From: Christensenella massiliensis
GTDB lineage: Bacteria; Bacillota; Clostridia; Christensenellales; Christensenellaceae
DNA: 64,000 nucleotides
Assembly: GCA_900155415.1 (NCBI GenBank)
Contig: LT700187.1
Location: 1 to 64,000 of the forward strand
Reading direction: 5' to 3'
In this document: piece by piece, positions 13,092-22,281 of the stretch
How positions within the stretch are numbered: the first letter of the stretch is position 1
Layout: the number at the start of each line of letters is the position of its first letter
Notes under the pieces: generated by a model
Told to the model about the DNA's origin: nothing
Seen by the model: only the letters and a program-made list of their open reading frames with translations
Database searches by the model: none
Made by a program: the position numbers and the translations under genes

Positions 13092-14471
13092 ATGAGCCAT
13101 GCAGCGGAAACTGTAATGATGCAGAACGAATATTTTTATACAGGAGGAACAAAGCCGTATGATGCCCGTATCGAAGCCCTTTCAGCTTTGCAAAGAGCGA
13201 TCATCCAAAATGAATCCGCCATCTTCGACGCACTTCATGCGGACTTGATGAAAAGTCCTTTTGAGGCTTTCGAGACGGAAGTCGGAATTACGCTCGATGA
13301 GATCTCTTTTCTTATGAAGCATTTACGGAAATGGATGAAAAGCAAACGCGTACGCACTCCCTTTTCACAATTTCCTTCCAAAAGCTTCATGCTTCCAGAA
13401 CCCTATGGCACAGTTCTGATCATGTCTCCGTGGAATTATCCTTTTCAGCTTACGGTCGAACCCCTCGCCGGCGCACTGGCTGCCGGAAATACGGTCGTCC
13501 TGAAGCCCTCAGATTATTCCCGCAATACGTCCCGGGTCATCGCTGATATCGTCCATTCCATTTTTCCAGCGTCTTATGTAGATGTAGTGCCCGGCGGGCG
13601 CGAGGCCAACCAAGACCTTCTGCAGCAGCAATTTGATTACATCTTTTTCACGGGAGGTGTTTCCGTCGGAAAGCTGGTCATGGAATCGGCCGCTAAATTC
13701 GTTACGCCCGTAACACTTGAGCTTGGAGGAAAGAGCCCGTGCATTGTAGACGAAAGCGCCGATGTCGAAACGGCGGCAAAGCGTATCGTTTGGGGAAAAT
13801 TCCTGAATGCAGGACAGACCTGCGTCGCACCGGACCATCTTTATGTGCACGAGTCGGTCAAAAAAGATCTCCTCGCTCATATTCAAAAAAACGTTGCAGC
13901 CTTTTATACGGCGAACCCGCTTACATGTGTCTGGTATCCAAAAATCATCAATCAAAAGCATTTTGACCGTTTGCTCGGCCTTATGGAGAATACTGAGATC
14001 GTTTTTGGCGGGAAGAGCGATCCACAGTCGCTCCGCATCGAGCCGACCGTCATAGACCATGCCGCCTATCACCAGCCGATCATGCAGGAAGAGATTTTTG
14101 GTCCTTTGCTGCCGGTCCTCGAATTCCGCAATTTATATGATGTGGTGACTGAAATACGCCGTCAGCCGAAGCCTTTGGCTTTCTACCTGTTTTCATCGAA
14201 CAAAAAAAATATTCGATATGTATTAGAAACGACATCTTTTGGCGGCGGTTGTATCAACGATACGGTGGTTCATCTTGCCACTTCTCATATGCCGTTCGGC
14301 GGTGTCGGCAGCTCCGGTATGGGGAGCTATCATGGCAAAGCCAGTTTCGATACATTTTCACACTACAGGAGTCTTCTGCACAAGTCAAACCGTCTCGATC
14401 TTCCGGTGCGTTATTTCCCTCCTACCGATAAAAAGCTAAAGACGCTGCGCAAATTTGTCGGCAAGAAATAA
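13092..14471 (+). CDS. Aldehyde dehydrogenase (ALDH superfamily, class 3 type)
   Basis: NAD(P)-dependent oxidation of aldehydes to acids; 459 residues, the length of class 3/fatty-aldehyde dehydrogenases and of Bacillus YwdH. Cofactor-site block MSPWNYPFQL, catalytic Glu in LELGGKSPC, catalytic Cys in NAGQTCVAPD and the C-terminal PFGGVGSSGMG are all present. GGAG lies eight bases before the ATG. The upstream region holds TATAGA (13051 region) and a short dyad CACTT/AAGTG (13030-13045) that could be an operator. It is a single-gene unit with its own terminator. Confidence 0.92.
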   Translation: MSHAAETVMMQNEYFYTGGTKPYDARIEALSALQRAIIQNESAIFDALHADLMKSPFEAFETEVGITLDEISFLMKHLRKWMKSKRVRTPFSQFPSKSFMLPEPYGTVLIMSPWNYPFQLTVEPLAGALAAGNTVVLKPSDYSRNTSRVIADIVHSIFPASYVDVVPGGREANQDLLQQQFDYIFFTGGVSVGKLVMESAAKFVTPVTLELGGKSPCIVDESADVETAAKRIVWGKFLNAGQTCVAPDHLYVHESVKKDLLAHIQKNVAAFYTANPLTCVWYPKIINQKHFDRLLGLMENTEIVFGGKSDPQSLRIEPTVIDHAAYHQPIMQEEIFGPLLPVLEFRNLYDVVTEIRRQPKPLAFYLFSSNKKNIRYVLETTSFGGGCINDTVVHLATSHMPFGGVGSSGMGSYHGKASFDTFSHYRSLLHKSNRLDLPVRYFPPTDKKLKTLRKFVGKK

Positions 14472-14475
14472 AAAC

Positions 14476-14500
14476 AAAAAGCCGGGAATACCGGCTTTTT
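14476..14500 (+). terminator. Bidirectional terminator
   Basis: AAAAAGCCGG (14476-14485), loop GAATA, CCGGCTTTTT (14491-14500). Lies between the convergent aldehyde dehydrogenase and histidine kinase genes. Confidence 0.88.
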
Positions 14501-14513
14501 ATTATCATGACCT

Positions 14514-16853
14514 CTATTCTTCCTCCTGCGCGTTTTCTGCCGGAAAACAAATTATAACTTTGAACAAATCACCGTCGATTTCTATCCTGAACTTCCCTTT
14601 CATAAGCTCCATAAAATTCCTTGCAATAGATAGTCCGAGGCCTGAGCCCTCAGTATGGCGCGACTCATCCCCCCGTTTAAAGCGCTCCATCAGTTCCTCT
14701 TCCGACATATTGAGCGGCTCGCGCGAGACATTTTTCACGATGATACAGGCTTCCCCATCTTTCTCTTCAAAATCGATATAGACCCGCGAATGCGCCGCTG
14801 CATATTTGATCGCATTGTCTATTACATTGCCGATCACCCGGAACAGCAGCTTGCCGTCCGCATATACATACATACCCGTTTTTTGCCCTGCAACTACGAA
14901 GGAAAGGCCGGAGGCTTCCGTTTTATCGGACATTTCCCCCATGACCTGTTCCATAAACTCGACAAGATCGAGCCTCGAAAGCGAGACCGACATATCGCCG
15001 CTGCTTGCTTTGGCCGCTTCGAACAGATCGTCCGTCAGATATTTGAGACGCCGCGACTTCATATCGAGCACTTCCAGATAACGCGGTGCATTCGGACTGT
15101 CGAGCCCTTCTTTTTTCAAAAGATCGACATACGTCAGAATAGAGGTGAGCGGCGTTTTGATATCGTGTGACACATTGGTAATCAGCTCCGTTTTCATACG
15201 CTCCGATTTTACTTCCCGTGTTACCGCCGTATCGAACCCCTCCGCGATATGCTCGATCCCTGCCGCTATCTCGTCAAATTCCTGTCCGCCGCCTTTTGTG
15301 ATCTGGTAACCGAATTCTCCGTCCTTGATGCGCTGCACGCCTTCCGCTATCCCGCGTACTGCCGCCGCTTTCTGCAACACATATTTTAAGACTGCCGCTA
15401 AATAGATCGCAAGGAATACGATCCCGATAAACACTCCTGTACCGCCCATCAGAAAACCAAAGAGCACCGTGATAAGGCATAGCAGGATGCCGCCTACTAA
15501 ATACCATAATACTGCTCCTACGCCTTTGGCCTTTGCGCCGCTTCTTTTCCACACAGTCCGGAAGCCGCCGAACACTGCTTCGCAAAGCGTATAATTTTCC
15601 CTGCGCTTTACCCGCCGCGAAACACTCATGCTCCACAAAAGCAAAAGCGTCACGCTTACCGCCGTACAAGCGGAAAGACGGAGTATCCGCAAAGCACTCA
15701 CTGCCATATCCGCAGACCGGAGCTCGCTCGCAAACAATGCACCGAGAAAAATTTCGATGACAAGCAAAATGATTCCGCCAATGTCGAGCCAGATCGCATC
15801 CAGAAATGTGACCCGCACGCCGTCTTCCTTGGGCGAACGTCCCGCCGTATAAATCAGCCACGCGAATCCCCCGGCAAATAGTACGATCCAAACGACGAGC
15901 AGGATGATCGTTGTGAGATAGCCTCTATAACTGATATCATATTCTTGTCTGCTCTTTTCATAGAAAGAATCTGACATCCCCGTATAAATAGAGGCCCCTG
16001 TCAGTGATTCCGGCTCGGAGCCATAGGCCTCTTCATAAGCCGTCCGGGTGATTTCCGCATTTAACGCTCCGGCTTCTTTGTAAAGGCCGTTTTCCACACC
16101 GTTCCACCGGTATTCCCGGTTGCCCTCGAGTTCCTGAATGGCCGCAATAGGGTCCCCGCTATTCTGCGGCACGTTTGTATAGATCGTCCGGCCGTCTGCA
16201 ACGACTGCATAGTAATAATTCCGGTTATTCTTCAGATTTTCCTGCGCCTGACGCTCCAGCAGTTCATATTGCTCATCTATATGAGCTTCAGCATCCACCA
16301 GAAGCTCCGCATATTTTTCATTGATGGAATCAAGCTGCTTGAGCATATATTCATCCAGCGCCGGAAGTCCTGCATCCGCTATTACAGTCTCTGCGCTTAC
16401 AGGATCAGGCTGGCCCTGATCCGTTCCTGCCACCGTTTCTCCCTGCGCTGCTGCCGACGCCGCTTCACGTTCCGAAACTTTCGCGCTAAGCGCTCCTTGC
16501 AGTTCATTAAGATATGCGTCATAATCGCCCTCCAATTCTGTGCTTCCAAGCACCATGCCGATTTCTCCCGAATAAGAATCCCTCAGTCCGGAGATATAGT
16601 TTTGCAGCTCCTGCTGCTTTGCCGAGTCGCTGTATCCATAAAACGCGTGTTCCACGGAAGCTGTATAGCTCTGCATCATGGAAAGATATTCCGCGCTTTC
16701 AATATATTTGCTGCTCGTCATCGTTCCGGCGGGATCATATTTGACCAGCCGTATTGCGGAAAAGGAAATCAGGCATCCGGCGGCAATACACAGAATCCAA
16801 GCGATGACCTTAAATTTCATGTCATACTTTGATTTTATCGATTTTGTATCCAA
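14514..16853 (-). CDS. Multi-pass membrane sensor histidine kinase
   Basis: A 779-residue sensor of a two-component pair. One membrane helix (residues 17-34), an extracytoplasmic region of about 270 residues rich in helices, then about six membrane helices (about 310-490), a HAMP-like linker (GEFGYQITKGGGQEFDEIA), HisKA with the phosphoacceptor in NVSHDIKTPLTSIL, and the ATPase domain with NVIDNAIKYA and GSGLGLSIA. The TTG at 16853 has AAGGTGG nine bases upstream and lies inside the end of the response-regulator gene, implying coupled translation; an ATG at 16820 is an alternative. Confidence 0.92.
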   Translation of the reverse strand: MDTKSIKSKYDMKFKVIAWILCIAAGCLISFSAIRLVKYDPAGTMTSSKYIESAEYLSMMQSYTASVEHAFYGYSDSAKQQELQNYISGLRDSYSGEIGMVLGSTELEGDYDAYLNELQGALSAKVSEREAASAAAQGETVAGTDQGQPDPVSAETVIADAGLPALDEYMLKQLDSINEKYAELLVDAEAHIDEQYELLERQAQENLKNNRNYYYAVVADGRTIYTNVPQNSGDPIAAIQELEGNREYRWNGVENGLYKEAGALNAEITRTAYEEAYGSEPESLTGASIYTGMSDSFYEKSRQEYDISYRGYLTTIILLVVWIVLFAGGFAWLIYTAGRSPKEDGVRVTFLDAIWLDIGGIILLVIEIFLGALFASELRSADMAVSALRILRLSACTAVSVTLLLLWSMSVSRRVKRRENYTLCEAVFGGFRTVWKRSGAKAKGVGAVLWYLVGGILLCLITVLFGFLMGGTGVFIGIVFLAIYLAAVLKYVLQKAAAVRGIAEGVQRIKDGEFGYQITKGGGQEFDEIAAGIEHIAEGFDTAVTREVKSERMKTELITNVSHDIKTPLTSILTYVDLLKKEGLDSPNAPRYLEVLDMKSRRLKYLTDDLFEAAKASSGDMSVSLSRLDLVEFMEQVMGEMSDKTEASGLSFVVAGQKTGMYVYADGKLLFRVIGNVIDNAIKYAAAHSRVYIDFEEKDGEACIIVKNVSREPLNMSEEELMERFKRGDESRHTEGSGLGLSIARNFMELMKGKFRIEIDGDLFKVIICFPAENAQEEE

Positions 16854-17523
16854 TCCCCCACACCACCTTTAAATATTTGGGCTCTTTCGGGTTGATCTCG
16901 ATCTTTTCACGGATCCTGCGGACGTGTACTGCAATCGTATTTTCTGCGCCAACTGCTTTTTCGTCCCACACGCTTTCATAGATCTGCGTAGTAGAAAGGA
17001 CACGCTCCATATTTTGCATCAGATAGCGCAGGATCTTATACTCCATAGGGGTAAGCTTTACAGGTTCTCCGTCCACTGTGACGGTCTTCTTCATATCGTC
17101 AAGAACGAGCCCTCCTGTCTGAAGCACGCCGCTTTCTCCCGCCATGCTCCCAAGCGATGTGTAGCGCCGGAGCTGGGACTTCACGCGGGCGACCAGCTCA
17201 AGCGGGTTGAACGGCTTTGCCAGATAGTCGTCCGCTCCGGAATTCAATCCTAAAATCTTATCGTTGTCCTCTGATTTGGCACTCAGCATGATGACCGGTA
17301 TGTTTTCGCTCTCCCGCAGCTTCATCGTAGCGCGAATACCGTCCATCCCCGGCATCATGACATCCATAATGATCAGCTGAACATCCTCTTCCTGCGCATA
17401 CTTGACCGCCTGCGCACCGTCGTACGCTTTCAGGACCTCATAGCCCTCATTGACCAAATAGATCTCGATCGCGTCTACGATCTCCTTGTCATCATCGCAC
17501 ACCAGTATCCTCATGTGCTCCAC
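16822..17523 (-). CDS. OmpR-family response regulator
   Basis: A 233-residue partner of the kinase downstream. Receiver domain: acidic pocket CDDDKE, phosphoacceptor Asp in IIMDVMMPGMDG, switch Thr/Ser in VIMLSAKSED, Lys in YLAKPFNP. Winged-helix output domain from about residue 130 to the end (MEYKILRYLMQN, then NTIAVHVRRIREKIE). The coding regions overlap by 32 bases. Its promoter region holds a strong TATAAT inside a 9-bp dyad (17531-17559), suggesting control at that site. Confidence 0.95.
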   Translation of the reverse strand: MEHMRILVCDDDKEIVDAIEIYLVNEGYEVLKAYDGAQAVKYAQEEDVQLIIMDVMMPGMDGIRATMKLRESENIPVIMLSAKSEDNDKILGLNSGADDYLAKPFNPLELVARVKSQLRRYTSLGSMAGESGVLQTGGLVLDDMKKTVTVDGEPVKLTPMEYKILRYLMQNMERVLSTTQIYESVWDEKAVGAENTIAVHVRRIREKIEINPKEPKYLKVVWGIGYKIDKIKV

Positions 17524-17530
17524 ACCTCCG

Positions 17531-17559
17531 TTATAATGGCTTGACTCATACCATTATAA
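17531..17559. promoter_or_regulatory. Dyad overlapping the response-regulator -10 box
   Basis: TTATAATGG (17531-17539) and CCATTATAA (17551-17559) are perfect inverted repeats with centres 20 bp apart, two helical turns. The right arm contains TATAAT for the reverse strand (17553-17558), the left arm a TATAAT for the forward strand. In the rest of 17524-17817 I see only a TATAAT (17742-17747) for the lipoprotein gene, without a good -35. Confidence 0.55.
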
Positions 17560-17817
17560 CATGCCTTTTCCTTTTTCCATAATGTTAGGATAGATCATAA
17601 ATATTAAAAATAAACTCCGAAAATTCTTAAGAGTTTATGACGATCTCTCCTCATTTATTACCGTTTCGTTAAAACTCTGTCACGATCCTGTTTCTTTATG
17701 AACACTGTGTGAATTTATCCGGCCTCCTGCTGATTTTGTAGTATAATGAAACCAGCTTATATACTTCGTTCAATATCCATACAAACAAACGAATAAAGTC
17801 ATTATGGAGGTAAAACC

Positions 17818-18849
17818 ATGAAAAAGATCGCTGTCATTCTATTATGCTCCGTCCTGTTTCTGGCATCCTGCTCCGCAGCTCCGTCTGAAACAAGCAGCAG
17901 CGCTGTGATGTCCGCTTCTGAAAATGGGTATGAGGCTTCCTCCGATTCCGGCGCAGTCAATGAGGAAAGTGCGGCGGAACCGGAGAGTTCCGAGGAATCC
18001 GGCGGGCTCGGCAGTCTCTCAGACCCCATTCTTCCGGAGACCGGCCGCAAATTGACATACAGCGCTTCCCTCAGCATCAATACCAAACAGTACGACGCGG
18101 ACTATGCAAAGATCAATGAGGAGCTTTCCGCGGTAGGCGGTTACGTGGCAAATGAGGAAAGTGCGGCATACTCTTCCGATACCGGAAAAAACCATGGAAG
18201 AAATTCCTATTTTTCCCTGCGCATTCCGGTAGACCGCCTCAATGAATTTTTGGAACGCATCTCGGGAGTCGGTGAAATCGTGAGCAAGCATAAAGCCACA
18301 GAAGACCTTACCTCAGAATATTACGATACTGAAGCCCGCATCGAGGTTTTAGAGCTGCGCCGGGAACGGCTGATGAGCTATCTCGAGACTGCCGCTTCCA
18401 CAGAGGATATCATTGCCTTAGAACAGGAGATCTCCGATGTACTTTATGAGCTTGATCAGCTTCAGGGCAGCAAGCGCAGAATGGACACCCTGATCGATTA
18501 CGCGACAGTCGACGTAGAGCTGATAGAGCTTATCACACCGGAGACGATCGGCGCGGACGGCAAGCCGCTCGGCGACCGTGCCTCCGACGCATTTGCGATG
18601 TCTTTGACAGGCGTTGGTGAATTTATGGAAAACTTCGCCGTCTTTTGGGCGGCAGCTCTGCCGGTGATCATATTGATCGCTATTTTTGCAGCAGTAATTT
18701 ACGCGGTGATACGTCTTATTCTATGGCTCCGCAGAAAATATTATGAAAAGCATCCGGAAAGACGCCCCTCTCGGCCTGTACCGCCTGTCATACAGCAGTC
18801 TTCCTCTCCGCGGCAGTCTCCCGGCGGTGACAGTCAAACGAAACAGTGA
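17818..18849 (+). CDS. DUF4349 lipoprotein with C-terminal membrane helix
   Basis: A 343-residue envelope protein. The signal peptide ends at lipobox LASC (Cys about residue 19), followed by a Ser/Glu-rich linker of 60 residues. The DUF4349 domain (about 75-245) has the usual YSASLSINTKQYDADYAKI start and a long coiled-coil middle (TEARIEVLELRRERLMSYLE and on). A membrane helix (about 275-300) and a basic Pro-rich tail follow. Having both a lipid anchor and a membrane helix is common in this family; the role is unknown. AUG preceded by GGAGG. Divergent from the two-component genes, so it may be their target (inference). Confidence 0.88.
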   Translation: MKKIAVILLCSVLFLASCSAAPSETSSSAVMSASENGYEASSDSGAVNEESAAEPESSEESGGLGSLSDPILPETGRKLTYSASLSINTKQYDADYAKINEELSAVGGYVANEESAAYSSDTGKNHGRNSYFSLRIPVDRLNEFLERISGVGEIVSKHKATEDLTSEYYDTEARIEVLELRRERLMSYLETAASTEDIIALEQEISDVLYELDQLQGSKRRMDTLIDYATVDVELIELITPETIGADGKPLGDRASDAFAMSLTGVGEFMENFAVFWAAALPVIILIAIFAAVIYAVIRLILWLRRKYYEKHPERRPSRPVPPVIQQSSSPRQSPGGDSQTKQ

Positions 18850-18860
18850 AAATCATCTCT

Positions 18861-18897
18861 ATAAAAATATCCTGCCTTTTTGGCAGGATATTTTTAT
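18861..18897 (+). terminator. Rho-independent terminator
   Basis: 16-bp stem, arms 18861-18876 and 18882-18897, loop of five T, AT-rich base. Works in both directions between convergent genes. Confidence 0.88.
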
Positions 18898-18950
18898 AGA
18901 TGCTCAGTAAACAAAAAACGGTATGCCCACCCGGCACACCGTTCTCTGTT

Positions 18951-19247
18951 TTAGGCGGTGAGGGAATATCCCTGCTTTCGGAACGTCTTGATCAGCTTTT
19001 TTTCATGCCCGTCGTCTATTTTCGCCCTTAAAAATCTGATATATACATCCACCACATTGGAAAAGCAATCGTAATCGCAATCCCAGACATGCTCCAAAAG
19101 CTCCGCACGGGACACAATCTTGTCTTTATGCAGCGCGAGATATTTCAATACCTCGTACTCTTTTGCGGTAAGCCTGATATCTTCATCTCCACGCCGAACC
19201 GTCCGATTATCGATATCCACCGCTAGGTTGTCAACCATGATACGCAT
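18951..19247 (-). CDS. Stand-alone OmpR-type winged-helix DNA-binding protein
   Basis: Only 98 residues: a complete Trans_reg_C winged helix with LTAKEYEVLKYLALH, SRAELLEHVWD and VVDVYIRFLRAKI, ending in the wing GYSLTA. No receiver domain exists upstream: 19248-19380 is not coding in this frame, and a ribosome site AAAGGATGG precedes the ATG. It is therefore either an orphan output domain or what remains of a response regulator. Phosphorylation control is absent. No target can be named; the nearest genes are convergent or unrelated. Confidence 0.8.
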   Translation of the reverse strand: MRIMVDNLAVDIDNRTVRRGDEDIRLTAKEYEVLKYLALHKDKIVSRAELLEHVWDCDYDCFSNVVDVYIRFLRAKIDDGHEKKLIKTFRKQGYSLTA

Positions 19248-19447
19248 AAATGTTCCATCCTTTCTTTTTTACTTGCTGGCACCCAGCCGCCCGTACACGC
19301 TCCCGCATATACGCGTGGCCGGTTACGCATATCATACCGCCAACCTTACGTCTTATTGATAAGCCCGCAGAACGCATTCTAATCATAATTTGCGGTATTT
19401 GTTTGTAAACATTTCATTAACGCACGGTTCACTCTTCCCACAGCATG

Positions 19448-19482
19448 AAGACAGGCCGCAGAATCGATCTGCGGCCTGTCTT
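19448..19482. terminator. Long terminator-like hairpin
   Basis: A 15-bp perfect stem (19448-19462 with 19468-19482), loop ATCGA. The T-rich tail (TTTTCCTTTTCC) is on the forward strand; on the reverse strand, where the VOC gene ends at 19522, only TT follows. Probably ends the osmolyte transporter/VOC operon despite the weak tail. Confidence 0.65.
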
Positions 19483-19521
19483 TTCCTTTTCCGGTTCGTC
19501 TTCATTTTTCCCAAAACAGGC

Positions 19522-19929
19522 TCAATACGGAAAAACCTCATTGATTTCCAGATGTTCCCCATCCGGCCCGCGGAACGTGAGCCATTTCGCTCCATTCGGG
19601 AATACATTCGCCCCGAGGACCGGCTTATCCGTCTCAAAACGGATGCCCCGCTCCTCCAGAAGCTTTTGTATGCTTTCAATGTCTTCCACTGCGAGTGCAA
19701 TGTGGTCTACCCATCCGTCCTGCCTTTTCTGCGGATTTGCAGTGCGTACAAGCTCAAGCACGAGGTTCCCGTTTTTCACGAATGCCACGTCTGTCGTCGT
19801 TCCATCCGCTTCCGGAACGCCGCACTCATAGATCGTCTCAAAATCAAGGACCTCCTCATAAAATTTTTTGCTGCGTGCAAGGTCTGTAATAAATACACCG
19901 ATATGCGCGAGCCCTTCCATCTTTGCCAT
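19522..19929 (-). CDS. VOC-family (glyoxalase/bleomycin-resistance fold) protein
   Basis: 135 residues, one vicinal-oxygen-chelate module pair. Metal-site positions: His in GLAHIGVF, Glu in NLVLELVR, His in WVDHIALAV and Glu in HLEINEVF, so a metal site is plausible. Closest in style to lactoylglutathione-lyase-like proteins; the substrate is unknown. I start at the ATG at 19929 because GGGAGG lies six bases upstream; an upstream in-frame ATG at 20004 lacks a ribosome site and would overlap the ATPase end. It follows the osmolyte transporter by 71 bp and may be its last gene. Confidence 0.82.
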   Translation of the reverse strand: MAKMEGLAHIGVFITDLARSKKFYEEVLDFETIYECGVPEADGTTTDVAFVKNGNLVLELVRTANPQKRQDGWVDHIALAVEDIESIQKLLEERGIRFETDKPVLGANVFPNGAKWLTFRGPDGEHLEINEVFPY

Positions 19930-20000
19930 AAAATCCCTCCCTGAATATTGATCGAGTACTTCAAGGATATCTCTTTTCGAAAGCGTATGCAAGTGGAAAA

Positions 20001-20735
20001 TCATTCACATTCCAGCTGCTTGATGAACTGCGCTGCGTAATCCCCATTCGGATTATTCCGTACATCCTCCGGCGTGCCCTGCTGCACGACCTCTCCCTCG
20101 TTCATGATGAGTATCCATGAACCGAGGCGGACCGCTTCGCGCAAATCGTGCGTAACGAATACGATCGTCGCTTTTGTGCGCTCGTGGATATCTCTGATTG
20201 CATCCTGAAGCTGTTTTCTCGTAATTCCATCGACCGCTCCAAACGGCTCGTCCATCAATAGTATCTCGGGCCTTGCCGCAAGCGCGCGTGCGATCCCGAC
20301 GCGCTGCTGCTGTCCGCCTGACAGCTCGCTTACATTACGCTCCATGATATCTGCGGGCAGCGCGACCATATCGAGCAGTTCGCCTATATGCTCCGGCGAA
20401 ATCTTTTCTTTCTTAAGGCGCGGCACATACGCGATATTTTCCCGTACATTCAAATGCGGGAATAATCCGCCTCCCTGAATCACGTAACCGATCTTTCTTC
20501 GGAGCGCGATCAGATCGGTGTGGGCCGTATCCATCCCACCAACGCGTACAGAACCGCTGTCCGGCAGCAGAAGCCCGTTGATCATTTTAAGCATCGTTGT
20601 CTTTCCGCCCCCCGAGCCTCCAACCACGGTAAGGAACGCCCCTTTCCGTATCTCAAAGCTGAAATCCCGCAGAGCATATTTATCCTCATACATCTTCTCT
20701 GCCCTATCAAAAACGATGATCGTCTCCTGCCTCAT
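20001..20735 (-). CDS. Osmoprotectant (betaine/carnitine/choline-type) ABC transporter ATPase
   Basis: The nucleotide-binding subunit, 244 residues. Walker A GGSGGGKTT, Q-loop IQGGGLFPHL, signature ELSGGQQQRVGIA, Walker B ILLMDEPFGAVD, switch His in VFVTHD. OpuCA-type ATPases usually carry two C-terminal CBS domains that sense ionic strength; this one stops before them, so gating must be different. Its start overlaps the stop of the binding-protein gene by four bases (ATGA), hence coupled translation. Confidence 0.9.
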   Translation of the reverse strand: MRQETIIVFDRAEKMYEDKYALRDFSFEIRKGAFLTVVGGSGGGKTTMLKMINGLLLPDSGSVRVGGMDTAHTDLIALRRKIGYVIQGGGLFPHLNVRENIAYVPRLKKEKISPEHIGELLDMVALPADIMERNVSELSGGQQQRVGIARALAARPEILLMDEPFGAVDGITRKQLQDAIRDIHERTKATIVFVTHDLREAVRLGSWILIMNEGEVVQQGTPEDVRNNPNGDYAAQFIKQLECE

Positions 20736-21631
20736 AGCAACCCCTTTTCCATCAAAAAATCCACCGCGACCGTTTTTTCGTCCTCCCCGTTGTTTTCTAC
20801 GCGGTAATTGAGTTGCGCCATTTCCTCATCCGTCAGGAGCCCGTCCATTTTCATCAGCACTTCGCGCAGCTCCGGATGTATCTTGAGGAGCTCTCCGCGC
20901 ACGACCGTTCCGCAATAATAAGACGGGAAAAAATTTTTATCGTCTTTCAGCGTTTTCAGTCCGTACGCGCCGAGCAGACCGTCTGTCGTAAAAGCGTTTA
21001 TCACGTCCACTTCATCCGTTCCGATCGCCTGATATTTCAGGCCGATATCGAGATCTGCCGTATCCGCAAATTGATATCCATACTCTGCGCAGAGCGGCTC
21101 ATAGCCATCCGTTCGTTCATAAAAATCATATTCTGCGCCGAATTTCATACCGGGAGCGAGTGCCGCAAGGTCAGAAAATGTCTCCGTGTTATGTTCCTCT
21201 GCAAATTCCTCCTTGACCGCCAGCGTATAGGTATTGTTGAAGCCATAGAGTCCTATCCATTCCATATCGAACTGCTCCTTATACTGCTCCTGCAATTCCT
21301 CATACATTTCTGTGGGCGTTAATTTTTCCGTTCGTTTCAGAACGTCTGACCATGCCGTTCCCGTATATTCCGGATAAAGGTCAAAATCCCCTTTCACCAT
21401 GGCTGGATGGATGTTTCCGGTGCCCCCGGCGATCCCCTTTGTGATCTCCACATTGAGGTCTGTGTCCTGTTCGATCAGCGCACCAATCATTTCGCTTAAA
21501 ATAAACTGCTCCGTCATTGGCTTTGCAGCGATACGGACCGTATCTGTCCGCGTTCCCGCACAGCCTCCGAGGATAAATGCTCCGCATATCAAGACCGCAG
21601 CCAGCAGGGCTGTCCATTTCCGTCTTTTCAT
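20732..21631 (-). CDS. Osmoprotectant ABC transporter substrate-binding lipoprotein
   Basis: 299 residues, OpuAC/OsmF type. Signal peptide with lipobox LGGC (Cys about residue 24), then the typical IAAKPMTEQFILSEMIG start of the mature protein, EYTGTAWS around residue 90 and a central GLKYQAIGTDEVDVINAFTT hinge. Binds a quaternary amine such as glycine betaine or choline; which one cannot be read from sequence. Overlaps both neighbours by four bases. Confidence 0.9.
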   Translation of the reverse strand: MKRRKWTALLAAVLICGAFILGGCAGTRTDTVRIAAKPMTEQFILSEMIGALIEQDTDLNVEITKGIAGGTGNIHPAMVKGDFDLYPEYTGTAWSDVLKRTEKLTPTEMYEELQEQYKEQFDMEWIGLYGFNNTYTLAVKEEFAEEHNTETFSDLAALAPGMKFGAEYDFYERTDGYEPLCAEYGYQFADTADLDIGLKYQAIGTDEVDVINAFTTDGLLGAYGLKTLKDDKNFFPSYYCGTVVRGELLKIHPELREVLMKMDGLLTDEEMAQLNYRVENNGEDEKTVAVDFLMEKGLL

Positions 21632-22281
21632 TTTATCATACCCTTCCCATTGATTTTTCTATATATCTTCTTTTCAAAAAAACCGGCAATCAGATCGGCA
21701 GCCAAAGCAAGCCCTGCAATCAGCAGGCTTCCTGCTACCGTCATTGCCATATTGTTTGTCGTGATGCCTCTGTAGATCGCTACGCCGAGGCCGCCTGCGC
21801 CTACGAAAGACGCAATGCCGCACAGAGCGATCGTCATCACGATCATATTCCGCGCGCCCGCCAAAATGACCGGCATCGCAAGCGGCAGCTTGATCTTATA
21901 CAACAACTGGCTATCGGTGGAGCCCATTCCCCTGCCGGCCTCCACGATCGCCGGTGATATTCCACGGATACCCGTGTAGGTGTTGCGTACCATCGGAAGA
22001 AGCCCATACACGGTCAGTGCGATCACCGCCGTCATATCGCCGATGCCCGTTGCCGGTACCAGAAAGCCCAGCATGGCAATGGAGGGGATCGTATAAATAA
22101 AATTGGTGACCCCTAACACCGGAAACGCAAGGCGCGTATGCTCTGAGATCAGTATCCCCAAAAAAATACCGATCAGGGCCGCAAGACCAATCGCCGTAAA
22201 GGAAAGCTGAAGGTGCTGCAAAATAAGCTGAGCGAAAAAATCCCAGCGGGATGCGTACAATTGGAAAACCTCTGCAATCAT
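21628..22281 (-). CDS. Osmoprotectant ABC transporter permease
   Basis: 217 residues with about six membrane helices and the EAA-type loop (VEAGRGMGSTDSQLLYKIKL). First gene of a three-gene operon. OpuB/OpuC and Yeh systems use two different permeases; only one is encoded here, so it would have to act as a homodimer or share a partner coded elsewhere. AGGAG stands ten bases before the ATG. Confidence 0.9.
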   Translation of the reverse strand: MIAEVFQLYASRWDFFAQLILQHLQLSFTAIGLAALIGIFLGILISEHTRLAFPVLGVTNFIYTIPSIAMLGFLVPATGIGDMTAVIALTVYGLLPMVRNTYTGIRGISPAIVEAGRGMGSTDSQLLYKIKLPLAMPVILAGARNMIVMTIALCGIASFVGAGGLGVAIYRGITTNNMAMTVAGSLLIAGLALAADLIAGFFEKKIYRKINGKGMIK

